Program-made: the position numbers and the translations under genes
Notes under the pieces: model-generated
What the model was told of the DNA's origin: nothing
Seen by the model: the letters and a program-made list of their open reading frames with translations, nothing else
The model's database searches: none
Assembly (NCBI GenBank): GCA_902766415.1
Contig: CACXDR010000351.1
Coordinates: 1-7,398, forward strand
Length of the DNA: 7,398 bases
Reading direction: 5' to 3'
Origin: an uncultured Lachnospiraceae bacterium
GTDB lineage: Bacteria; Bacillota_A; Clostridia; Lachnospirales; Lachnospiraceae
Part shown: positions 1 to 5,712 of the stretch, piece after piece
How the letters are laid out: each line of letters opens with the position of its first letter
Position numbering within the stretch: position 1 is the first letter of the stretch

Positions 1-29
1 AGCCGCGCCGCAATCAGATTCTAAACTAC

Positions 30-63
30 AAAAAAATGCCCCGCAATGGTCAATTGCGGGGCA
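30..63 (-). terminator. Rho-independent terminator after the HAD phosphatase gene
   Basis: Positions 37-47 (TGCCCCGCAAT) are perfectly complementary to 53-63 (ATTGCGGGGCA), giving an 11-bp stem with a 5-base loop at 48-52. Read on the minus strand, the stem is followed at once by seven T residues (36-30). It lies 58 bases beyond the stop codon of the HAD gene, as expected for the end of the transcription unit. On the plus strand the stem is followed by CAAATG with no T run, although an A run precedes it, so it should work only in the minus direction. Bases 1-29 hold nothing I can recognise. Confidence 0.93.
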
Positions 64-121
64 AATGTCTAAACAAAGCCGGGTAATATCCGCCTTTTCA
101 GGCCGCGGGCCGGGGCGTTCT

Positions 122-961
122 TTACTCCAGTCCGTTAAGGAACAGGACAGCCTTCGCGACGCCGTCCTCGTCGTTGCCTGCGGTCACGTAGTCCGCCTCC
201 TCAAGCATCTCCGGAAGGCCGTTTCCCATCACGACGCCGCAGCCGGCCGCGCGGATCATCGAGAGGTCGTTCGTGCTGTCGCCGATCGCCATGACCTCCT
301 CCGCCGGTATGCCGAGATGCTTCGCCAGCGCCATGAGGGCGCTGCCCTTGGTCGCCTCCCGGCTGTTGATCTCAAGGTTCTGCACCGACGAATAGGTAAG
401 GCACATCTCCGGGAAGCGCTTCCCGACCTCAGCCATGATGCGGTCCCGCTCCGCGGGGTTCCTCGCGAAGAACTGGACCTTCTCGATCGGCTCGCCGCTG
501 GTCCGGATATACTCCTTCAGGTCGTCGACAGGCGTGCGGAGCGTCCGGATCATTTTCAGGAAATGCTCGTCCGGGGCGTAGGCCTCCGCCTTTTCATAGT
601 GGGACCGGGTCATCTTCCCCCATCCGTTCATATAGGAGTCGTAGATCACGTCCTCCGTGTCGAGGAACGACAGGATCTCAAGCGCCCTCCCGCGGTCGAT
701 GCCGGCGTGGTACAGGATGGTCCCCTCCTGCACGTCCTCCGCCATGGCGCCGTTTACCGTGACCGCGTAGCGGAGAAACGGGAACGCAAGGATCTCCGCG
801 GGGATCCCCTTCAGTATGCGGCCGGTCGCCGGTACGATGTATGCCCCTGCCTCCGCGGCGCGCCTTAAAGCCTCCGCGTTCGCCGCGGATACCCGCTTGT
901 CCGTGGTAAGAAGCGTCCCGTCAAGGTCAAACGCTATGATCCTGTATTTCAGACTTCCCAT
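122..961 (-). CDS. Cof-type HAD-superfamily phosphatase (HAD-IIB)
   Basis: A 279-residue cytoplasmic hydrolase of the Cof/YidA/YbiV type, a family that dephosphorylates sugar phosphates and related small metabolites; the substrate cannot be read from sequence. All four HAD motifs are visible: motif I FDLDGT (Asp12 nucleophile, Asp14 acid/base), motif II PATGR (Thr46), motif III Lys205 in EATKGSAL, and motif IV GDSTNDLSM (Asp228, Asn231, Asp232, Mg2+ binding). The stretch between motifs II and III, about residues 80-195, has the size of the family's C2 cap. I chose the ATG at 961-959 because AGGAG (plus-strand 968-972) sits 6 bases before it and the motif I strand starts 6 residues later, as is usual. 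A longer frame from 1006 adds 15 residues but has no ribosome binding site at proper spacing. The gap to the upstream channel gene is 108 bases with no clear promoter, so read-through from that gene is likely. The gene ends 58 bases before a strong terminator. Confidence 0.93.
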   Translation of the reverse strand: MGSLKYRIIAFDLDGTLLTTDKRVSAANAEALRRAAEAGAYIVPATGRILKGIPAEILAFPFLRYAVTVNGAMAEDVQEGTILYHAGIDRGRALEILSFLDTEDVIYDSYMNGWGKMTRSHYEKAEAYAPDEHFLKMIRTLRTPVDDLKEYIRTSGEPIEKVQFFARNPAERDRIMAEVGKRFPEMCLTYSSVQNLEINSREATKGSALMALAKHLGIPAEEVMAIGDSTNDLSMIRAAGCGVVMGNGLPEMLEEADYVTAGNDEDGVAKAVLFLNGLE

Positions 962-965
962 AATT

Positions 966-972
966 CTCTCCT
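966..972 (-). promoter_or_regulatory. Ribosome binding site deciding the HAD gene start
   Basis: On the minus strand this reads AGGAGAG. Its AGGAG core is separated from the ATG at 961 by 6 bases, the same spacing as the sites before the channel gene and the second exporter gene. It lies inside the longer reading frame that begins at 1006, so it argues for the shorter protein. Confidence 0.75.
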
Positions 973-1069
973 GTCCTTCCGATAATGAAAGAAGCTGCCG
1001 CATCATGCCGGAAAACAGCCTGGTGCGACAGCCTCCTGATCAGATCATAAACACAATGCTCCGGATCCC

Positions 1070-1879
1070 TTATCCGTTGATGATCCGGACCGCCGGGGCC
1101 TGCACGCCGTTCGCGCCGAGCGCCTCGGTGATCTTCTGGTTCATGTCAAAGTAGACATCCCAGTAATCCGCGTTTTTGCACCACGCGCGGGCGGTGAACT
1201 CCATCGCCTCGTTCGTTCCGCCGGTCAGGCGCGCAAACGGAGCGCCCGCCTCCGGCTCGTCAAGGACCTTCGGCACCTGCCTGATGGCGCCGAGGATGAT
1301 CTCCTGGATACGCTCGGGCTTCTCGGACTTCGCGCAGGCAAACGTCAGGTCGACGCGGCGCAGGTCCTCGGAAGAGAAGTTCGTGACGTTCGCGTTCATC
1401 AGGGCCCCGTTCGGCACGGTGATGCGCTTGTTGTCGACCGTCGTGATGACCGTGTAGAACAGCGTGACCTCCTTCACGACGCCGGTCGCACCGCCGCCCT
1501 CAATGAAATCACCGACCTTGAACGGCTTGAAGACGAGAAGCATGATGCCGCCGGCGAGGTTCGAAAGCGCTCCCTGCAGCGCCAGGCCCACCGTGACGCC
1601 CGCGGACGCGAGGACCGCGACGACGGAAGCCATCGGCACGCCGAGGATCCCGATGATCGTGATGACCAGGATGACCATAAGGCCGATCCTCAAGAAGCTT
1701 AAAAGGAAGGTGCGCACCGTGTCCTCAAGCTTCGTCACAGCCTTGCTCTTCGCCACGGCGCCGACGATCCAGTTCACGATGCCTTTTCCGATGATATACG
1801 CGATCAGCGCAAAGATCAGCTTGGAGCAGATATCAACGACAGATCCCATCCCGGCAGTTAAAACACCTAATTCGCCCAT
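1070..1879 (-). CDS. MscS-family small-conductance mechanosensitive channel
   Basis: A 269-residue membrane protein, close in length to E. coli MscS (286), expected to form a membrane heptamer that opens under tension and releases solutes on osmotic downshock. Predicted helices are TM1 at about 14-42, TM2 at 58-80 and the pore helix TM3 at about 84-116. TM3 carries the family core GLALQG (98-103) and ALSNLAGG, followed by FKPFKVGDFIE at the start of the beta domain and the conserved VPNGALMNANVTNFS (155-169). The rest (170-269) fits the C-terminal alpha/beta cage, and the end VQAPAVRI matches the position of the FPYPQMDV strand in E. coli. The ATG at 1879 has AGGAGG 6 bases upstream. By my alignment, pore residues Leu105 and Ala106 of E. 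coli MscS are Val95 and Thr96 here, while Leu109, Gln112 and Gly113 are kept. A likely promoter lies about 50 bases upstream. Confidence 0.95.
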   Translation of the reverse strand: MGELGVLTAGMGSVVDICSKLIFALIAYIIGKGIVNWIVGAVAKSKAVTKLEDTVRTFLLSFLRIGLMVILVITIIGILGVPMASVVAVLASAGVTVGLALQGALSNLAGGIMLLVFKPFKVGDFIEGGGATGVVKEVTLFYTVITTVDNKRITVPNGALMNANVTNFSSEDLRRVDLTFACAKSEKPERIQEIILGAIRQVPKVLDEPEAGAPFARLTGGTNEAMEFTARAWCKNADYWDVYFDMNQKITEALGANGVQAPAVRIING

Positions 1880-1885
1880 TTCATA

Positions 1886-1891
1886 CCTCCT
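1886..1891 (-). promoter_or_regulatory. Ribosome binding site of the mscS-like gene
   Basis: Reads AGGAGG on the minus strand, 6 bases before the ATG at 1879: a full consensus site that fixes the start. A second ATG (1884-1882) in another frame lies within the spacer but is too close to the site to be used. Confidence 0.85.
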
Positions 1892-1926
1892 GAAAAAGAT
1901 TGAAGAACACTTGCCTTCTGCTTTTT

Positions 1927-1935
1927 ATCATAGCA
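1927..1935 (-). promoter_or_regulatory. Extended -10 promoter for the mscS-like gene (and probably the HAD gene)
   Basis: The minus strand reads TGCTATGAT, i.e. an extended -10 (TGn) followed by TATGAT, one mismatch from TATAAT. The surrounding bases (TTTGTGC before, AAAAAG after) are A+T-rich compared with the rest of the window. No good TTGACA-like -35 lies 16-18 bases upstream (the 17-base spacing gives TCGTAT), which is tolerable for an extended -10 promoter. A start near 1920 would give a leader of about 40 bases. This suggests that the channel and phosphatase can be transcribed independently of the exporter genes. Confidence 0.55.
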
Positions 1936-1996
1936 CAAATCAGGCCGTGATACGACAGCATCGTCCGCTTTTTATGTTCGTGTGCGGCAGGGAAGA

Positions 1997-2027
1997 AGCT
2001 GCCCGTCGGCAGGTCCTGCGCGCAGCT
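1997..2027 (-). other. Inverted repeats after the exporter genes, possible weak terminator
   Basis: Eight bases past the exporter stop codon lie overlapping inverted repeats: AGCTGC (1997-2002) can pair with GCAGCT (2022-2027), or CTGCC (1999-2003) with GGCAG (2008-2012) around a 4-base loop. These two folds are mutually exclusive. On the minus strand the structure is followed by TTCTTCCC rather than a T run, so it is not a convincing intrinsic terminator; it might slow polymerase or protect the mRNA end. The remainder of the 1880-2034 gap holds only the promoter and ribosome binding site listed separately. Confidence 0.3.
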
Positions 2028-2034
2028 CTCCGCC

Positions 2035-3858
2035 TTACGTCGCCTGCCCGGCGAACTGCGTCATGTAGAGCCGGTAGTAATCGCCCTGTTTCCCGAGAAG
2101 CTCTTCGTGCGTGCCGGTCTCCGTGATGTGCCCGCGGTCCATGACGACGATCATGTCCGCGTCCCGGATGGTGGAGAGACGGTGCGCGATGATCAGGCTC
2201 GTCCTGTCCTTCATGAGCCGCGCCATAGCGTTCTGGATCTCCTTCTCGGTCCTCGTGTCGACGCTGGACGTCGCCTCGTCAAGGATCAGGATCTTCGGGT
2301 AGGAAAGGAACGCGCGCCCGATGGTAAGGAGCTGGCGCTGGCCGGCGGACAGGTTCGCCCCCGCGCCCGCGAGGACCGTGTCATAGCCGTCCGGCAGGAC
2401 CTCGACCACCTTGTCGCAGTTCGCAAGCTCCGCGGCCTCGATCATCCTCCTGTCGGAGATGGTCCTGTCCGCGTATTTCAGGTTCGCGCGCACCGTGTCG
2501 GTAAAGAGCACGGTGTCCTGCAGGACGATGCCGACCGCGTCCCTGAGCGCTCCGAGGGAGATCTCCCGGATGTCCTTCCCGTCGACGGTGATGCGTCCCG
2601 CGTCGATCTCATAGAAGCGCATGAGGAGGTTCACGACGGTCGTCTTCCCTGAGCCGGTGGAGCCGACCAGGGCGATCTTCTTTCCGGCCCCGACCTTCAG
2701 GTTGAAGTCAAAGATGACCTGCTTGCCCGGCACGTAGCTGAAATCCACGTGTTCAAACGAGATCTCCCCGCGGGTGACCGTAAGGGCGGGCTCCCCGCTC
2801 CGGTCCTCCTCCCTTTCATCAAGGATCGCGAAGATCCGCTCCGCGCCCGCGACCGCCGTCTCGATCTGGCCGTAGAGCTGGGCGAGCTCGTTGATGGGGC
2901 GCGAGAACTGCTTTGAGTAGATGATAAAGGCGCTGATCACGCCGACCGAGATCATCCCCTTCAGCGCGAAGACCGCGCCGAACACCGCGACGATCACAAA
3001 GGAACAGTTGTTCAGCGTGTTCATGACCGGTCCCATCGCGTTGCCCAGGATGTCCGCGATGATCCCGGTCCGCGTCATCGCGTCGCTCGCCGCGTTGAAT
3101 TCCTCGATGGTCATGTCCTGCAGATTGTAGGCCGCCACGGTCCTGCCCGCGGTGACCTTCTCCTCGACGATCCCGTTCAGCCTGCCGAGGAGCACCTGCC
3201 GCTTCAGGTAATACTTCCGCATAAGCGACGACATGATCCTCGTCGCCGCGACCGTCATGACCACGGTGACACAGGTGAGGAGCGTCAGCGGCACGCTGTA
3301 CCAGAGCATGACGGTGACGGTCCCGGCAAGCGTCAGGACCCCGGAAAAGAGAGACGACAGGGACTGGCTGATCACGTTCGAGACGTTCTCCGCGTCGTTC
3401 GTCATGCGGCTCAGGATGTCCCCGTGGGAATGCGTGTCAAGATAGGCGACGGGGAGGCTGATGATCTTCCGGAACAGCTCGCCCCTTAAACGCCGTATGA
3501 CGTTCCGCGACAGCTTCGCGGAAAGGAAGCCGGAAAGAAGCGTCGAGCAGCCGTGGACCAGGTAAAGCGCGAGCATGGCCGTAAGCACGCGCGGGATCCG
3601 GCCGAAGGTCCCGGCGACCAGCGAATCGATCGCGGTGCTCTGGAGTCCCGGGGTGATCACGCCCGCCGTCACGGTGACCACGACAGACAGCGCCAGCGCG
3701 AGGACGATGCCGCCCTCCGGCCGGAAGTACGCCGCCAGCCGCTTTAAGGTCTCCTTTCCGTTCCGCGGCTTCTCGACCGGGGCGCCCATGCGCCCGCGGT
3801 TCCCGGGCCGGAAGCCCTGCTCCGCAAGCTTTGAGGAGGGTGCGCTCTGCACGCTCAT
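2035..3858 (-). CDS. ABC exporter half-transporter, consensus-site subunit (TM288-like)
   Basis: A 607-residue membrane-domain plus ATPase half-transporter, predicted to pair with the product of the overlapping upstream gene as a heterodimeric type IV ABC exporter for drugs, lipids or peptides (substrate unknown). After a roughly 45-residue polar, basic N-terminal tail come six likely membrane helices (about 50-72, 90-113, 165-186, 188-206, 272-299, 300-316). The nucleotide-binding domain has A-loop Tyr375, Walker A GSTGSGKT (399-406), Q-loop Gln447, signature LSAGQ (503-507, with Ala in place of the usual Gly), Walker B ILILDE with catalytic Glu528, D-loop SSVD (531-534) and switch His559. 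It therefore supplies the intact catalytic residues of the consensus site and the altered signature of the degenerate site. The start overlaps the upstream stop as ATGA, with AAGGAGG 6 bases before it, indicating translational coupling and near-equal synthesis. Confidence 0.95.
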   Translation of the reverse strand: MSVQSAPSSKLAEQGFRPGNRGRMGAPVEKPRNGKETLKRLAAYFRPEGGIVLALALSVVVTVTAGVITPGLQSTAIDSLVAGTFGRIPRVLTAMLALYLVHGCSTLLSGFLSAKLSRNVIRRLRGELFRKIISLPVAYLDTHSHGDILSRMTNDAENVSNVISQSLSSLFSGVLTLAGTVTVMLWYSVPLTLLTCVTVVMTVAATRIMSSLMRKYYLKRQVLLGRLNGIVEEKVTAGRTVAAYNLQDMTIEEFNAASDAMTRTGIIADILGNAMGPVMNTLNNCSFVIVAVFGAVFALKGMISVGVISAFIIYSKQFSRPINELAQLYGQIETAVAGAERIFAILDEREEDRSGEPALTVTRGEISFEHVDFSYVPGKQVIFDFNLKVGAGKKIALVGSTGSGKTTVVNLLMRFYEIDAGRITVDGKDIREISLGALRDAVGIVLQDTVLFTDTVRANLKYADRTISDRRMIEAAELANCDKVVEVLPDGYDTVLAGAGANLSAGQRQLLTIGRAFLSYPKILILDEATSSVDTRTEKEIQNAMARLMKDRTSLIIAHRLSTIRDADMIVVMDRGHITETGTHEELLGKQGDYYRLYMTQFAGQAT

Positions 3859-5642
3859 GCGGCACCTCCTTCCCCGTCGGCGTTCTTTAACTGGGACTCG
3901 TAGATCTCCCGGTAGACAGGACTCCGCCGCATCAGCATGTCATGTGTGCCGACCGCCGCGACCGTGCCGCGGTCCAGGACCACGATCCTGTCCGCCGCCC
4001 GAACGGAGGCGATGCGCTGCGCGATGATGATCTTCGTCATGTTTCCGTATTCCGAGCGGAGCGCTTCATAGAGCCCCGCCTCGGTCTTAAGGTCCAGCGC
4101 GCTCGTCGAGTCGTCGAAGATCAGGATGTCCCCGCCCTTCAGAAGCGCCCTGGCGATGGCGATCCTCTGCCGCTGCCCGCCGGACAGGCTCATGCCGCGC
4201 TCCGCGACCGCCGTAGCGTACCCGTCGGGCTGCCGGAGGATGAAATCCTCCGCCTGCGCCGCCCTGGCGGCCTTCGAGACCGCCTCGTCGGAGACCTCGC
4301 CCTGCCCGGCCGTGATGTTGTCGCGGATCGTCGTGCTGAAAAGCTCGCTCTTCTGGAGGCAGACCGTGACCTTCGTGCGGAGGGTCTTAAGGTCATAATC
4401 CCGGACGTCGATGCCATCGACCTCGACCGTGCCTCCCGCTGCGTCGTAGAACCGCGGGATCAGGTTCACAAGGCTCGTCTTGCCCGAACCGGTCGCTCCG
4501 ATCACGGCGACCGTCTCCCCGGGCAGGATCTCGAGATTCACGTTCCGGAGGACCTCCGCGCCGTTGTCCGGATAGACGAAACGGACGTTCCGGAAGCGCA
4601 CCCTCCCGCGGACCGGGGCTGCCCCGTCCTTTCTGTCAGTGCCTGCGGGGACCTTCTCCGTGACCTTGCCGTCTTTGATCGCCGGTTCCGCGGACAGGAC
4701 CTCGCTTAAGCGCCCTGCCGAGACAAGCCCGCGCGACAGGGTCTGGAAGATCATGGCCAGCATCATCATGCCGTTCAGGATCTGCGAAATGTAGGTGACC
4801 GCGGCCATGACCGCGCCGGGCGCAAGGCTTCCGTCCCGCACCTCGACGCTGCCCACGTAGATGATCCCGACGACCGCGATGTTCAGGACGATGTTCATGA
4901 CCGGCCGGAGGAACGAAAGCATCATCTGCACGCTGAACTGGGTGCTCACGAGCTCTTCGTTCGCCTTCCCGAAGCGCTCCTCCTCCGTCTTTTCCTGCAC
5001 GAAGGCCTTGACCACGCGCGCGCCGGCGATGTTCTCCTGGAGGATGCCGTTGACCCTGTCAAGGCAGGCCTGCAGAAGGGTGAACAGCGGGTTCGTCCGC
5101 CAGACCACGAGGATCACGTCGATGAGGATCACCGGGAAGGCGCAGGCGACGATCACGCCGAAGGAAAGGTCAAGGGAAAGAAGCGCCGTGGTGCCGCCCG
5201 CAAAGAACATGAGGCAGCGGACCATGCCGCGGATCATCTGCATGACGAGCTGCTGGACCTGCGTCACGTCGTTCGTGATGCGGGTAATGAGCGAGCCGGT
5301 GGAGAAATCGTCCGTCTGCTCAAAGGAGAAATGCATGATCCTCGAAAAGCAGGACTTCCTGAGGTCGTTCCCGTAGCTCTGCCCCGACACGTTCGTGAAA
5401 ACGCCGGACAGCACGCCGCAGAGACCCCCGCAGAAGACCACCAGGATCATTTTTATGCCGGTCGAGGCCACAAGCCCCGGGTCCGATACGCCGCTGTTCC
5501 CGATCCCGAGGATCCCCCGGTCCACGATGATCTCCATCATCCTGGGCTGGCAGAGGTCCACGAACACCTCAGCGACCATAAAGCCGGACGCGAGGAGCGC
5601 GAGGGCCCAGTAGCGCTTAAGAAAGCTGATAATAAGTTTCAT
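3855..5642 (-). CDS. ABC exporter half-transporter, degenerate-site subunit (TM287-like)
   Basis: A 595-residue partner of the half-transporter encoded immediately downstream. Six likely membrane helices lie at about 12-33, 62-85, 138-157, 160-181, 247-267 and 275-300. A charged linker (about 325-346) leads to the nucleotide-binding domain: A-loop Tyr357, Walker A GATGSGKT (382-389), Q-loop Gln430, canonical signature LSGGQ (486-490), Walker B ILIFDD (506-511), D-loop SALD (514-517). Two catalytic residues are replaced: the Walker B glutamate is Asp511 (codon 4112-4110) and the switch histidine is Gln542 (codon 4019-4017). Both changes are known from the degenerate subunit of heterodimeric exporters such as TM287, and they are point substitutions in an otherwise intact frame, so this is not a decaying gene. 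The ATG at 5642 begins a typical MKLIISFLKRYW exporter N-terminus; its ribosome binding site is weak (GGAG, 11 bases away). Confidence 0.95.
   Translation of the reverse strand: MKLIISFLKRYWALALLASGFMVAEVFVDLCQPRMMEIIVDRGILGIGNSGVSDPGLVASTGIKMILVVFCGGLCGVLSGVFTNVSGQSYGNDLRKSCFSRIMHFSFEQTDDFSTGSLITRITNDVTQVQQLVMQMIRGMVRCLMFFAGGTTALLSLDLSFGVIVACAFPVILIDVILVVWRTNPLFTLLQACLDRVNGILQENIAGARVVKAFVQEKTEEERFGKANEELVSTQFSVQMMLSFLRPVMNIVLNIAVVGIIYVGSVEVRDGSLAPGAVMAAVTYISQILNGMMMLAMIFQTLSRGLVSAGRLSEVLSAEPAIKDGKVTEKVPAGTDRKDGAAPVRGRVRFRNVRFVYPDNGAEVLRNVNLEILPGETVAVIGATGSGKTSLVNLIPRFYDAAGGTVEVDGIDVRDYDLKTLRTKVTVCLQKSELFSTTIRDNITAGQGEVSDEAVSKAARAAQAEDFILRQPDGYATAVAERGMSLSGGQRQRIAIARALLKGGDILIFDDSTSALDLKTEAGLYEALRSEYGNMTKIIIAQRIASVRAADRIVVLDRGTVAAVGTHDMLMRRSPVYREIYESQLKNADGEGGAA
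3865..3872 (-). promoter_or_regulatory. Ribosome binding site of the second exporter subunit, inside the first
   Basis: Reads AAGGAGG followed by T on the minus strand and lies within the last codons of the first subunit gene, 6 bases before the ATG that overlaps its TGA. It is much stronger than the site before the first subunit, so the second subunit can be translated both by reinitiation and by fresh ribosomes. Confidence 0.85.
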
Positions 5643-5669
5643 GTGAACAACTGCTCCGTTCTTCCCCGG

Positions 5670-5684
5670 CAGGCGTTCCGCCTG
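5670..5684 (-). other. Short hairpin between the ABC-F and exporter genes
   Basis: CAGGCG (5670-5675) and CGCCTG (5679-5684) form a perfect 6-bp stem with a 3-base loop, in the 70-base gap between the ABC-F stop and the first exporter ATG. No T run follows on the minus strand (CCGGGGAAG follows), so it is not an intrinsic terminator. I see no -10 or -35 in this gap, so the genes are probably co-transcribed. The stem lies 12 bases from the weak GGAG site (5654-5657) and could affect loading of ribosomes or mRNA processing; that is speculative. Confidence 0.4.
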
Positions 5685-5712
5685 AAGATCCCCTTTTTCC
5701 CTTCACCCTTTG

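Noticed and set aside
20..74. TCTAAAC at 20-26 and again at 68-74, flanking the terminator
   Set aside because: A 7-bp direct repeat is too short to call a target-site duplication or attachment site, and the segment between is fully explained as a terminator.
65..868. Long plus-strand open frame of 267 codons opposite the HAD gene
   Set aside because: It is antisense to a gene with all four HAD motifs, its product is an Arg/Asp/His/Leu-rich sequence with no recognisable fold, and long antisense frames are expected in G+C-rich DNA.
3437..3865. Minus-strand open frame of 142 codons overlapping the second exporter gene in another frame
   Set aside because: Arg/Ala/Gly/Pro-rich out-of-frame translation, and its start does not have well-spaced ribosome binding. 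The overlapping frame has full ABC transporter motifs.
4017..4112. Loss of Walker B Glu and switch His in the first exporter subunit as a sign of a pseudogene
   Set aside because: The frame is intact, all other motifs are present, and these exact substitutions typify the degenerate subunit of working heterodimeric exporters.
3942..4709. Plus-strand open frame of 255 codons opposite the first exporter gene
   Set aside because: Shadow of the ATPase domain; its Asp/Arg/Val-rich composition comes from the complementary codons.
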